Shown: positions 20,192 to 30,620 of the stretch, in pieces | Layout: each line of letters begins with the position of its first letter | Position numbering within the stretch: position 1 is the first letter of the stretch | Source of the DNA: Aliamphritea spongicola | GTDB taxonomy: Bacteria; Pseudomonadota; Gammaproteobacteria; Pseudomonadales; Balneatricaceae | Reading direction: 5' to 3' | Length of the DNA: 64,000 nucleotides | NCBI GenBank assembly: GCA_024347235.1 | Contig: AP025283.1 | Coordinates: 3,906,001 to 3,970,000, forward strand | Notes under the pieces: generated by a model | The model's database searches: none | Seen by the model: the letters and a program-made list of their open reading frames with translations, nothing else | What the model was told of the DNA's origin: nothing | Position numbers and translations under genes: made by a program

Positions 20192-20567
20192 CTACCTTTC
20201 CAGATCCACCAGATTGGCGATGCCTTCCGGAAAGAGGTACACCAGCAAAATCATGACGGGCAAAACCACAAAATACAGATTCATGGCAATGCGAAAATAC
20301 CGGTGGGCATTGCGCAATTCCATAAAGTAATCGACCACCAGCCAGCCTTTAACGCCAACAGTAATTGCAATCACCAGCGTGATGATCAGGCTGGGTTCCG
20401 CAGACTCAGCAATCAGCGCACTGCCCAGAGTCAGCGTGATCAACACCAGCCAGACCCAGTTCTTAATTGCAGAGCTCTGAATTAAAGAGTTCTGAATTAA
20501 AGAGTTCTGAATTAAAGAGCTCTGAAAAAGAGTTTTTCAAACAAGCGTTCTTAAATACAGTAAACAT
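20192..20567 (-). CDS. NorF-like / cytochrome oxidase subunit IV-family protein (frameshifted)
   Basis: Small membrane protein with three hydrophobic segments (VWLVLITLTLGSALIA, IITLVIAITVGVKGWLVVDYF, MNLYFVVLPVMILLVYLF), matching the prokaryotic COX4/NorF pattern. It directly follows the NorE-like gene, the usual pair in nitric oxide reductase or cytochrome oxidase accessory operons. From the ATG at 20567 the frame runs into a stop; the main frame re-enters through a 15-base repeat (20471-20525) that encodes repeated SLIQN. Either a small indel near 20525-20535 or repeat slippage explains the break, and it is identical in both copies. Confidence 0.75.
20471..20525. repeat. 15-bp tandem repeat at the 5' end of the NorF-like gene
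   Basis: AGAG(C/T)TCTGAATTAA repeated 3.7 times. On the minus strand it encodes SLIQN repeats in one frame and ELFNS repeats in another. As the unit is a multiple of three, copy-number change keeps frame. Confidence 0.92.
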
Positions 20568-20572
20568 AACAA

Positions 20573-21199
20573 CTACCTCAGTACATAAAGCAGCGGGAAG
20601 ATAATAATCCACACCAGATCAATCATGTGCCAGTAACAGGCAATCGCTTCCAGGCCTTCATGGTTCTCTGCGGAGTAAGCACCTTTCTTAAGCCGGTAGA
20701 TGGCCCAGAGTATTGCACCGCCGCCCCAGCCCACATGCAGAAAGTGATTGAAGGTCATGTAGTAATACACGGTGAAGAACAGGTTGGTTTCGATTTCGAT
20801 ACCCTGTTCTATGTTCCAATAATATTCCCAGGTTTTAACCACCAGATAGAAAACCGCACAGATAATGGTGCCCCACAGCCAGCGTATGGCCGTTGTAATA
20901 CGGTTCATACGCACACTGGCAACCGCCTTTGCCACACAGAAACTGCTGGTTAACAGCGCCAGGGTATTCAGGGTGCCGGCCAGGGTATTGAGCTGCAAAG
21001 GCCCCTGATTAAACACTTCCTGATGAAAAACTTTGGCAATGAAATACACCAGAAACATCAGAGCAAACTCTGTCATTTCAGCGTAAATGCCCACCCAAAC
21101 GGCACCATTGCCCGGAATCCGGTTCGGTTTCGGCAGAAAACTCAAAGGCTGCCCAGTCTCAGGAATCCCTCTGTCTGCAATCACACTGCTATCAGCCAT
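20573..21199 (-). CDS. NorE-like / heme-copper oxidase subunit III-family protein
   Basis: 208 residues with five membrane helices. It starts MADSSVIADRG and includes GNGAVWVGIYAEMTEFALMF, ETNLFFTVYYYMTFNHFLHVGWGG and CYWHMIDLVWIIIFPLLY, the conserved E, H and W-H-x-x-D-x-W positions of subunit III. The catalytic subunit is absent from the window, which favours the accessory NorE type over a full oxidase operon. Its stop is five bases before the NorF-like start. A weak FNR-type half-match (TTGATTTCGGTTAA) sits at 21352-21365. Confidence 0.85.
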   Translation of the reverse strand: MADSSVIADRGIPETGQPLSFLPKPNRIPGNGAVWVGIYAEMTEFALMFLVYFIAKVFHQEVFNQGPLQLNTLAGTLNTLALLTSSFCVAKAVASVRMNRITTAIRWLWGTIICAVFYLVVKTWEYYWNIEQGIEIETNLFFTVYYYMTFNHFLHVGWGGGAILWAIYRLKKGAYSAENHEGLEAIACYWHMIDLVWIIIFPLLYVLR

Positions 21200-21608
21200 A
21201 GCGAAATGCTCCTTCTGTGCCCGGAAATAAAACGTGGAACAACAACAGCCATTCTTAAACAGTCACAGACCACGCTTTTCATGAATAAGGTACAGATATA
21301 AATAATTAAACTTGAATGAGCACAGAATAATCCCCAGGAGCATTGCATCTATTGATTTCGGTTAACTTTTAGCAAAAATTTTTACACCGGCAGGTAAATA
21401 TCCTTCAGCAATACCTGCAGCTACCCTGATAAATCAGGTCTTATTCAAACGAAAAGGAAGCGGCAAACGGGTATATTTCAAACAAAACAAATCCTTCCCC
21501 GACATAACATGTTTGTTTCAGAGCCATCCATGCCGATTGACCTTCATCTGTAACCCACTGATTTAAATACCGTTATTTTCGAAAAGTGACATATATCATT
21601 CAATTACG

Positions 21609-21683
21609 AACTATTCTCATTACCTATTGACATAAGCCTTTAAATACCAATAATGCCTCACGTTCTCATTATCATTTAGATTA
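21609..21683 (+). promoter_or_regulatory. Promoter with Fur-box-like sequences ahead of the DUF2271 gene
   Basis: TTGACA at 21627-21632 and AATAAT at 21649-21654, 16 bases apart. Two ATTCTCATT/TTCTCATTATCATTT stretches flank it (about 21612-21622 and 21663-21677); the second, read on the minus strand, is AAATGATAATGAGAAC, close to two GATAAT-type Fur units. Iron-repressed expression of the three following genes is inferred. The rest of 21200-21608 shows no gene. Confidence 0.6.
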
Positions 21684-21794
21684 GATTTACTGAGGGATTC
21701 CTTTCAATACCAGGGAAGCTTCCGGTAATACACAGATTCAAGGCACCCGGTCATCTGATCAGGTGATGTACTTAAAAACCACTGGAGACCTGAA

Positions 21795-22282
21795 ATGTCG
21801 CTTCAACTACCGGCTAAATTACGCTCGTCCCTTCTTGTCTTGCTATCGCTACTGGCGTTCACCGCGCCTGCTAAAGCAGATGAAGCAGTCGTGCTGGTTC
21901 AGTTAAACGAATACAACGGCCCTGAAGCATACTTTCACCTGTACCTGGTGAATCCGGAAGGCAAGTTTGACCGCACACTCTGGGTTTCCGGGCCGGATAA
22001 AATCTGGTGGCCGGATTCTAAGCGCTGGTTCGGATACCACCCCGCGCCCGCGAGAATGTCGATGGCATCACCGGTGCATCCACAGCAGGCGGCGCACGTT
22101 CAGTAATGCGGGTTGATATTGACCCAAGCTGGGTAGATGCCGGCTATAAACTGCGTGTGGAAACATCCGTCGAGAACGCTGATAACGTTCAGGCCGATGC
22201 CGAGATCGAACTGACCAAAGCCAACCAGCGTACAAAAACGCCTGGTACTGGCTACGTCCGTTACATCCGTTACAAGCTCTAA
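21795..22282 (+). CDS. DUF2271-family periplasmic protein (frameshifted here)
   Basis: 162 residues when intact, as in the second copy. A clear signal peptide (SSLLVLLSLLAFTAPAKA) precedes a small beta domain with FDRTLWVSGPDKIWWPDSKRWF and VDGITGASTAGGARS. DUF2271 proteins commonly accompany PepSY-flavoprotein genes in iron- or FMN-linked periplasmic redox clusters. Two bases are missing near 22042 here. A Fur-like promoter lies upstream; the next gene starts six bases after the stop, so they form an operon. Confidence 0.85.
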
Positions 22283-22288
22283 ATCAAA

Positions 22289-24459
22289 ATGTGGCGTCAG
22301 ATACACCGCTGGGCGGGAGTCATTCTTGGTCTGTTACTGATCTTTCTGGCAGTAACAGGATCAATCTTATCAGTCGACCCGTTACTGAAACGGTTTGACC
22401 GCAACGTCCACGACCTGGGTGACATGACTGTCGGCGATGTACTGCGCCTGTCTGCCAAAAGAATCCCTACTTTGAAATCGACCGGATCCGGATCGATTAC
22501 TCCGGCCGCGTACTCCTGCGCGGGGCCGATGCGGCCGGATCACGCGAAGTACCGTTCAATCCCTCTAATGGCCGGTTAGCCCGTAAAGACAGACCCGAAC
22601 CTATTATGGATCTGGTTAACAGCCTGCACCGTAATCTGGCACTGGGACCAGACGGACGGCCAATTACGCTCATCAGCGTCATTGCCATGCTAGTGCTGAT
22701 GATCACCGGATTCGTTCTGCTGGCCCGGCGACTGGGCGGATACAGCCGGCTCTTTGGCAAAATTAAAGGCCGGGGCCTTGATAAGTGGCATACCGTCGCA
22801 GGGCGGTTACTGATTATCCCCTTTTCATAACAGTGCTGTCAGGTACCTGGATGTCGCTGGTATCAAACGGTCTGGTGCCTTCCGGCGTGGATGATACACC
22901 GGAATATCCGGAAACACTGACCCAGGCCGATCCGGTTCCGGCTGCCGAACTGGCTGTCTTTGACACCATTGCGCTAAGTGAACTGACTGAGCTGAGCTTC
23001 CCTATCTGGTCCGACTGGTGGGATGTCTATGTCCTGCGTCAGGGAGGTACTCTCTCCTTTATTGACCGTCATTCCGGAGACATACTCAGCCAGGAAAGCG
23101 TACCGTTCTTAACCCGCGCACTGGATCTGTTCACCCTGTTACATACCGGACAGGGCGCATCTCCCTGGGGTGCAATCGCAGGCCTGATTTCACTGTCAGT
23201 ACCGTTCTTTACCGTGACAGGATTCATCATCTGGTTACGCCGGCGCCATCCTAAGCCCCGCGGAATGGTCTCGCTTGCTAATGCCGACGTAGTCATACTG
23301 GTTGGCTCTGAAACAGGCACCACCTGGGGATTCGCGGTTCACCTGGCACAACAGCTTCGTGATGCAGGAAAAGCCGTTCACCTCAGCGGAATGAATAAAA
23401 CCTGCCATATGCGCGAAGACGCGACCTTACTGCTATTGGCAGCAACCTATGGTGATGGCACGCCACCGTCAGGGGCTGCACAGTTCCTCGAACGTTTACC
23501 CGGCTATCAGGGTGGTCAGCACTTTGCGGTTCTGGGCTTTGGTGATAAGGCATTCCCGGCATATTGCGCATTTGCCATCAATTGCCAGAATGCACTGACG
23601 GCCTCTGGCCGCACCAGCCTGCTGCCCATGGGAGACATTAACCGCCGTTCCGCACAGGCCTTCACTGCCTGGGGACACAAACTCGCGGTTCCACTGGGAC
23701 TTAACAGTCTGGTACTGGATTACACACCACCCCGGCCGAAAACACGACAACTGGAACTGGCTGAACGGGAAGACTTCACCGGTTATGACGGCACCGCCTC
23801 AGCGATTCTGCGCTTCCGGGCGCCGAAGAAACGCCGTCTGCCAGGATTCAATGCCGGAGACCTTCTGGGTATCGTCCCTCCGCAGGACCCGGTAGCGCGA
23901 TTATATTCTCTGGCGTCATCAAAACGTGAAGGCATGGTTGAACTTTGCGTCGCCAGCGTCAAAGGCGGCATTTGCTCGAATTACCTGTTGGGTCTGGAAC
24001 CCGGGCAGCAGATCGATGCCTATGTGGAACACAACCCTGACTTCCGGCCTGCCCGCCGGGCACCCACCATTATGATCGGTGCCGGTACAGGTATTGCCCT
24101 TTGCAGGCATGATCCGCAATAACCGGAAACAGCCCATGGAACTGTTCTTCGGCCTGCGCCATCCCGACAACGATTTTTATTACCGTGACGCCATTCAGGA
24201 GTGGCAGAGTGACGGACGCCTGAGCGGCTTCCACCCGGCATTCTCCCGTCACGATGACCAGGCCTATGTTCAGGACCGCCTGCGCGGTGCCAGCGACATC
24301 GTGGCTCAACACTTACACCAGGGTGCGACCATCATGGTCTGCGGTTCATCCCGCATGGCACAGGCTGTCGCACAGGAAATTGACACTATCTCCGCCAGTA
24401 TAGGACTCAGCATTGCTGAATTACGTCTGTGCGGCCGTTACCTTGAAGACATCTACTGA
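22289..24459 (+). CDS. PepSY-flavodoxin/FAD reductase membrane protein (frameshifted)
   Basis: About 724 residues. N-terminal PepSY_TM region begins MWRQIHRWAGVILGLLLIFL, with helices at ISVIAMLVLMITGFVLLA, HTVAGRLLIIPFFITVLSG and LISLSVPFFTVTGFIIWL. Then a flavodoxin domain (ILVGSETGTTWGFAVHLAQ; AATYGDGTPPSGAAQF) and a ferredoxin-reductase-type FAD/NADPH module (ARLYSLASS; GTGIAPLQAM; CGSSRMAQAV). The arrangement resembles sulfite-reductase-type flavoproteins fused to a membrane anchor, carrying electrons from NADPH across the inner membrane, probably for ferric-siderophore reduction. Indels near 22470 and 22828 are shared; a lost C near 24100 is private to this copy. Confidence 0.9.
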
Positions 24460-24473
24460 CAGAGGACCCTGCA

Positions 24474-25842
24474 ATGAAACTCGGAACCTTGTTTTCCACC
24501 ATCGCGGTTACCGCACTGCTCGCCACCAGCGCGCATGCTAAAAACCCTTTCCTGACGAAAAATTCTGGAAAGACGCAACTATCGAGGACGTGCAGGCCAA
24601 GATGGATGAAGGCTACAGCCTGCTCGAAAAACAGAAAATCGGCCGCCAGGCTCTGCACTACGCGCTGCGTGGCAATGCTTCTCTGGATGTCATGCGCTGG
24701 TTACTGGAACAGGGTGTCCCTTACCGGCCTGAAGGCGGTAAAGGTGTTTATGCTGAACTGTACGCTGCCCGCTATGGCGATCTGGAACTGATCAAACTGT
24801 TCGCGGAATTCGGTGCTGACTATAAAGTTGAAGACTATATGGGTGAAACCCCGCAATACTGGCTGTCGAAAAACAAAAAGTTCCGCCCGGGTATCGTCGA
24901 ATACTTTGAAGAAATCGGCCTGGATTTTAACCAGCAGAGCCGTTTAGGTATCACGCCGCTGGGCGCTTTCGCCTACAACAAGCGGGCAATGGAAATGTTC
25001 GAACTGCTTGAAGATAAAGGCTACGATCCGGGTTACATCGACGGTGAAGGCCGCGACCTATTCATGCGCGCACTCACCAAGAACGACAATGTCGAAATGC
25101 TCGAAAAGTTCTACGACATGAGCGAAGAACCGGAAGTGGCTGATAACTACGGATATTCCGGTGTACTGCTGACCGTTGCTGATGAAGCAACCTCTGAAGA
25201 ACGCCTGGCGTTCCTGGAAGACAAAGGCTTCGACCTGCACATCACCAATGACCGTGGCCAGACCGCCCTGCATATGCTGATGGCTAACCGTGAAGAAGAA
25301 GCCGAAGGTTATGAAGCACTGATGTCACGTGGCTTTGACGTAAATGCAAAAGACAATGCCGGCAACACACCGTTGATTCTGGCACTGGCATTTAAAGAGC
25401 CTGCCGTTATCGAAACCCTGCTGGACGCAGGCGCCGACCCACTGGCCGTCAACGATAAAGGCATCACGCCCCTGCTGGCAGCCCTCCTGCGAGGCGAAGA
25501 TTTTGCGCCGGTTATTGATCGCCTGATTGCCGCGAATGCGAATCTGACTGACAAAGACGCAAAAGGCGGTACCACTCTGACCTATGCGGTTAAAGGTGGT
25601 CAGCCAATTGAATTGCTGAAGCAGATCGTTGCTGCCGGCGTTGATCTGGACGCGAAAGACGGTGAAGAAACCACTGCTCTGATGTACGCAGCCCTGCTGG
25701 GTAAAGACACATCAACCATGGAATTCCTGCTGGAAGCAGGTGCAGACAAATCAGTCACTGATGTCTTTGACGATACAGCCATGCTGATGGCTCAGGAAAA
25801 TGCCGCGCTAAAGACAGCCCGATTCTTGCCAAATTACAATAA
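24474..25842 (+). CDS. Secreted ankyrin-repeat protein (frameshifted at both ends)
   Basis: About 457 residues. Signal peptide MKLGTLFSTIAVTALLATSAHA, then at least ten ankyrin repeats, for example GQTALHMLMANREEE, GNTPLILALAFKEPAVIETLL and TTALMYAALLGKDTSTMEFLLEAGAD. A missing base near 24555 separates the signal peptide from the repeats (restored: NPFPDEKFWKDATIEDV) in both copies. Another near 25808 alters the end; restoring it gives ALKDSPILAKLQ and a stop at 25842. It is third in the Fur-linked operon, 14 bases after the reductase. Ankyrin proteins at this position probably act as periplasmic protein-binding partners. Confidence 0.88.
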
Positions 25843-25860
25843 GGCCTGAACCGGACTCCG

Positions 25861-25888
25861 ACCGGAGCGTCTACACAGACGCTCCGGT
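25861..25888 (+). terminator. Terminator after the ankyrin gene
   Basis: ACCGGAGCGTC, six-base loop, GACGCTCCGGT: 11-bp perfect stem. A TTTT run comes eleven bases later. Confidence 0.7.
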
Positions 25889-26041
25889 TGTATAGCTTTT
25901 CCCCAACAACCCTATCCTGCCGTTTCATACCCTTTCACACCTGATCTATCAGCCATTTGTCAGGTTACATACCCGGCATTCTCTAGTAAATTAGGCGCTT
26001 CACCTGTCCTTCTCCGTCAGCCGGTTCAGCAAATAACGATT

Positions 26042-27451
26042 ATGAAAAGCGCCAAGTTCGTTCAGGGATCAACCTTCAGACACGTATCCGTGATGACACT
26101 CAGCAGTACTGTTGGTCTGCTGGCGCTGTTCGCTGTTGATCTTGTGGATATGTACTTCCTCAGTTTGCTTGGGCAGGAAGAACTTGCTGCGGCTATCGGC
26201 TTTTCCGGCACCCTGCTGTTCTTTTAACCTCTGTGGGCATCGGTATTCAGATCGCCATGGGCGCGCTGGTGTCCCGTGCTGAGGGTGTCAGCAACCGCGA
26301 GCTGGTCGGCCAGTACACATCCAGTGTATTGCTGTTCAGCCTGATTGCTGCATTGCTGGTAACGCTGCCCGCCTGGATCTGGCTTGAAGACTTACTGATG
26401 TTCCTCGGTGCCCGATGTAACCCTCGGCCTGGCAATTGATTACAGCCAGATTCTGCTGCCCAGTACACCGTTGCTGGTCTGCGGTATGTCTGCAGCCGCC
26501 ACGTTGCGGGGCTGGGTGATGCCCGTAATGCCATGTACACCACCCTGGGGGCAGCCATTGTAAATGCCCTGCTCAACCCGCTGTTTATCTTTACCTTCGG
26601 CCTGAAATCAAAGGGGCAGCTATTGCTTCGGTGATCTCACGGGTAGCACTGGTGGGCATCGCACTGTACGTGGTTATTCGCCGGCATAATATCCACTGTA
26701 AACCGGATTTCGGCCAGATGCGCCTGGACATGGGCGCTATTCTGCCTATCGCGGTTCCTGCGGTACTGACCAATCTGGCAACGCCGATTGGCGGTAGCTA
26801 TGTGCTGAAAACCATGGCAAGTTTCGGTGACAGCGCGGTGGCCGGCGCAGCCATTCTGGGCAGAATCACCCCGGTCGCTTTTGCGCTGATATTCGCCCTA
26901 TCCGGTGCAATCGGCCCGATTATCGGTCAGAACGCCGGCGCAGACCGCTATGACCGGGTCAGATCCACCCTGCTGAATGCCCTGCTTATTAACTTTGTCT
27001 ATATCCTGTTCGTCTGGCTGGTGCTGTATCTGGCGGGAGATATGATCATCAGCGCCTTCAGCGCCACCGGAGACGCCGCCTACCTGATCGACTTTACACT
27101 ACCTGGCTGGTGATCGGTTTCAGCTTTAACGGTGTGCTGTTTATTGCCAACGCCGCTTCAAACAACCTAAACCATGCCACCCAGGCCACCTTATTTAACT
27201 TTGCCAAAGCCCTGTTCGGCACCATTCCGCTGGTTTATCTGTTTGCCCAGTGGTTCGGTGCCGCCGGTGTACTGGCCGGTGAACTGGCCGGAGCTGCGGT
27301 CTGGGGCACAATTGCTCTGGCGGTTGTGTTCTGGCAAATCCGGCAGCTGGAGCGGGAACATACCTGTGTGTCCTGCACAGAACCGGAGGTTGCAGAAGCC
27401 ATGGCTTCGCTTTCAGCTCATCCCAATGTCAGTTGGGCTGTTCCTATGTGA
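26042..27451 (+). CDS. MATE-family efflux transporter (frameshifted)
   Basis: About 470 residues with twelve predicted membrane helices. The start is MKSAKFVQGSTFRHVSVMTL, and the first-helix block contains LFAVDLVDMYFLSLLGQEELAAAIG, the typical MATE opening. The second half has ILPIAVPAVLTNLATPIGG and GAIGPIIGQNAGA. Indels near 26226, 26411, 26508, 26609 and 27105 break it; only one copy of this region exists in the window, so they cannot be compared, but the homopolymer pattern is the same as elsewhere. Exports cationic drugs or metabolites by Na+/H+ antiport; substrate not predictable. Confidence 0.9.
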
Positions 27452-27592
27452 AGGCTAACGAAGAAAAATAGAGTCGATTCGGGCAGAGCCGTTTAATCAG
27501 CATTCGGTCTGCAATATTTTACAAGCCGGCTAACCTGCGCCCTTTATAGTACTGCTTTACCTGACAATACGATTCTTAGAGCAGCACAAATC

Positions 27593-28612
27593 ATGACGAA
27601 ATACAGTTTTCTGGATGACTACAGTGAAGGCTGTCATCCGAATATTCTTCACGCGCTGGCGGACACCAATCTGATTCAGCAAACCGCTTACGGACACGAT
27701 GAGTACACCGCCAAAGCTAAACAACTGATTAAGCGTGAAATCGCTTCAGAGCAATCTGACGTGTATCTGGTGGTTGGTGGCACGCTGGCAAATATTATTG
27801 TCATGTCATCCTGCCTGCGTCCTCACGAAGCCGTTATTTCCGCAGATACCGGCCATATCGTGGTACGGGAAACCGGCGCGATTGAAGCCACCGGACATAA
27901 AATCATTAACGTCGTGAATCAGCAGGGCAAAATCACCGTCGGCGATCTGGAACAGGTGTTGGTTGATCACCCCATGTACCGCACATGGTTAAACCAAAAC
28001 TGGTGTACCTTTCCAATGCCACCGAGCTTGGCACCCTCTACAGCAAACAGGAATTAACGGCGATTTCGGAGTTCTGCCGGGAGAATGGTCTCTACCTGTT
28101 CCTGGACGGTGCCCGCCTGGCCACGGCACTCACTGCTGAGAAAAATAATCTTACTCTGAAGGACATTGCCAAACTCACCGACTTATTCTCGATGGGCGCA
28201 ACCAAGAACGGCGCGCTGATCGGCGAAGCGATTGTTATCAATAACAATTCGCTGGCTGAAGACTTTACCTTTCATGTAAAACAGCGTGGCGGCATGTTAT
28301 CCAAGGCGCCTGCTGGGTATTCAGTTCGTCGAATTATTCAAAGACAACCTCTACTTCGAACTGGCAGAACATGCCAACAAGATGGCGAAGAAACTTTCTG
28401 AAGGCTTACTGGCCCATGGGCTAAAACTGGAAGCAGATACAGAAACCAATCAGATTTTCGCCGTGTTACCGGATGAACTGATTGCCCGTCTGCAGGAGAA
28501 ATTTGATTTCTACGTCTGGTGCCGTAAAACGGCCGACAGTTCTGTGGTGCGCTTAGTCACCGGCTGGGCAACGCCGGAAGAAAAAGTTGATGAGTTTCTG
28601 ACGCTTTTATAA
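27593..28612 (+). CDS. Threonine aldolase-like PLP enzyme (frameshifted)
   Basis: About 341 residues, beginning MTKYSFLDDYSEGCHPNIL. The fold-type I features are YLVVGGTLANIIV near residue 60, LDGARLATAL (PLP-binding Asp) and SMGATKNGALIG, where the Lys forms the Schiff base. This is the beta-eliminating lyase/low-specificity L-threonine aldolase group, cleaving beta-hydroxy amino acids to glycine and aldehyde. Indels near 27985 and 28305 are restorable (KPKLVYLSNATELGT; MLSKGRLLGIQFVEL). Stands alone with its own terminator. Confidence 0.88.
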
Positions 28613-28624
28613 CGGTATTACGCA

Positions 28625-28649
28625 AAAACGGCGCTAAGTGCGCCGTTTT
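28625..28649. terminator. Bidirectional terminator
   Basis: AAAACGGCGC, TAAGT loop, GCGCCGTTTT: a 10-bp perfect stem with A-run and T-run on opposite sides, placed 13 bases after the aldolase gene and facing the dehydrogenase tail. Confidence 0.85.
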
Positions 28650-28667
28650 GGCTTATATCAGCCAGAG

Positions 28668-28775
28668 TCAGGCAATCTCAACAATCACCCGGCCCTTGAT
28701 CTTACCGTCGACAATATCAGTCGCCTTTTCAACGATCTGATCAAAGCCCACGGTCTCGACAGCAGTTCCAGTTTT
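28668..28775 (-). pseudogene. C-terminal tail of a medium-chain dehydrogenase/quinone oxidoreductase
   Basis: On the minus strand the last ~33 codons read VETVGFDQIVEKATDIVDGK then GRVIVEIA and stop at 28668. This is the characteristic end of zinc-type alcohol dehydrogenase/quinone oxidoreductase (MDR) proteins. The rest of the gene, which should lie to the right, is absent; beyond about 28775 the sequence is an ABC ATPase gene on the other strand. A break, not an indel. Confidence 0.7.
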
Positions 28776-28779
28776 TCCA

Positions 28780-29566
28780 GATCCAGATGGATCGATAAAG
28801 CGACCCGCCGCCAGATGGCAATGGAAAACTGAAAATGGTCGGGCTGGATGAATGGCACGACAAATATCCCCACGAACTTTCCGGGGATGCAGCAACGGGT
28901 TGGACTTGCGAGAGCGTTCGCTATTGATAGCGACATATTGCTCATGGACGAGCCTTTTCGGCACTTGATCCACTGATTCGTAGCCAGCTGCAGGACGAAC
29001 TGATCGAGCTGCAAAAGCGCCTGAACAAAACCATTCTGTTCGTTAGCCACGATCTGGATGAAGCACTGAAAATCGGCACCAACATTGCCATCATGGAATC
29101 TGCTGAGATCATCCAGCACGGCAAGCCGGAAGACATCGTTCTGAACCCGAGCAACGCTTACGTACAGGACTTCGTTGCCCACACCAACCCGCTGAACGTA
29201 CTGCGTGGCCGGGCACTGATGACCGACATCAGCGACCTGGAACGCCGTGATGATGCACTGGTACTGGACCGCCACACTGATACTCTGGTGACCCTGAATG
29301 CTGACGGCACCCCGGCCAGCGCAAGCCGTAACGGCCAGTCACTCAGCCTGCAACAGTGGACAGAAGGTCAGGATCTCGATCTAATTCAGCCGGATCAGCT
29401 GATGGTAGCCACGCCGGATATCTCCATGCGTGACGCCATCGAAATCCGTCACCGGACCAGCTTACCGGTGCTGCTGTGTGAAGATGACAAATGTACCGGC
29501 ATGCTGGAAGATGATGACTTCTACCATGCACTGCTGGGTAAGCACTTCAACAAGGAAACCGAGTAA
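28780..29566 (+). pseudogene. choV: Choline/glycine-betaine ABC transporter ATPase, lacking its N-terminal part
   Basis: The frame picks up at DKATRRQMAMEKLKMVGLDEW and contains the ABC signature (PHELSG-MQQRVGLARA), Walker B ([14 protein letters not shown]), the H-loop ([13 protein letters not shown]) and a C-terminal CBS-like domain, ending KHFNKETE. About 115 N-terminal residues including Walker A are missing, so this piece could not bind ATP alone. Indels near 28829, 28883 and 28955 (lost A, two G, T) also break it. ProV/ChoV-type. In a complete locus it should serve ChoX at 32237. It begins at a structural break. Confidence 0.85.
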
Positions 29567-29597
29567 ACCGATAAAGGTTTAACCACGGCTAACAATC

Positions 29598-29626
29598 AAA
29601 AGCAGGCTCAATCAGCCTGCTTTTTT
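29598..29626 (+). terminator. Terminator after the ABC ATPase
   Basis: AAAAGCAGGCT, CAATC loop, AGCCTGCTTTTTT: strong intrinsic terminator 32 bases after the stop. Confidence 0.9.
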
Positions 29627-29737
29627 GTATGCCGGAAAATCACCGCAAAACGGGCATTTATGGATAGCACAGATAAAACACTGCTCATAGAATACAGAGC
29701 GTAACTCTTTGTTTAACAGACAGCCTGTGCCAAAACC

Positions 29738-30620
29738 ATGCTAAAACTGCCTGACTACATGTGTCATAACGCGATATTACGCAGCTATGGCCAGATCTTT
29801 CTGCAACCCAGCAGCCGGGCCGGCAGTCTGTTCATACTGGCCATTGCCGTCAATTCCCTGAGCCAGGCGTTTATTGCCCTGGCAGCCATACTGACAAGCC
29901 TGTTAACCGCCCGTTTGCTGAAAGTAACTCCGGCAGATGTCAGCCAGGGACTGTACGGTTTTAACGCCGCCCTGCTGGCACTGGCCATCAGCAATAGCTT
30001 AGCGGTCACATCGGTATCACTGCTGCTGATCATTGCCGGCAGCGCCCTCACCGCCCTGCTGCTGCAACAATTTCAGCAGCGCAGCACTTTGCCAGCGTTT
30101 ACCGCCCCGTATATTGTCACCGGCTGGATCATTTTACTGATCGCCGGCGGCTTACAGCTCAGCCCGCCTCCGCTGCTGGCAGGCACGGAAATCGATGAGT
30201 TCTATACCGCGGTTGCCAGAGGTATCGGTCAGGTAGTCTTTCAGGATAATGCCCTGAGTGGCATTCTGAGCTTCGCAGGCCTGCTCTGTTACTCACGGCC
30301 GGCAGCCATGTGGGCACTGATTGCCAGCGCCACCGGAGTATTCCTCGCCGGTATTCTCAGCTTCCCGACGCCCTGATTAATAATGGCAGCTACAGCTACA
30401 ACGCAGTGCTGGCAGGCATTGCGCTGGGTGCACATTTTCCACGCCGGTTTGTCCTGCACTGCTGGGTATTGTTATCAGTATTTTACTGATGCGGGGATTT
30501 CAGCTGGCGGAGATAACCGCCTTCACAGCACCTTTCGTGCTGGCCAGCTGGCTGATCATCGTTATTGCTGCGCGTAAAAACAGCGGAAAAGTTAGCACTC
30601 TAAAGAATCCGCCAGGCTGA
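29738..30620 (+). CDS. Urea transporter (frameshifted)
   Basis: About 295 residues, an eight-to-ten-helix membrane protein of the urea transporter (UT) family. The two-fold internal repeat shows as VSQGLYGFNAALLALAI in the first half and NNGSYSYNAVLAGIALG in the second. It begins MLKLPDYMCHNAILRSYGQIFL. Indels near 30376 and 30453 split the second half. Facilitates passive urea uptake. Its end overlaps the convergent GGDEF gene by about 29 bases. No urease genes are in the window. Confidence 0.87.

Noticed and set aside
21352..21365. FNR-type box upstream of the NorE-like gene
   Set aside because: TTGATTTCGGTTAA departs from TTGATNNNNATCAA in the right half and is about 150 bases from the gene; noted only as weak.
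22497..22760. Minus-strand frames opposite the flavoprotein gene
   Set aside because: Shadows of the high-GC reductase gene; the plus-strand domains are clear.
28685..29275. 196-codon minus-strand frame, including SGSGKT in another frame that resembles Walker A
   Set aside because: The long frame is the antisense of the ABC ATPase, and SGSGKT arises in the dehydrogenase-tail frame right at the join; neither shows a real P-loop protein.
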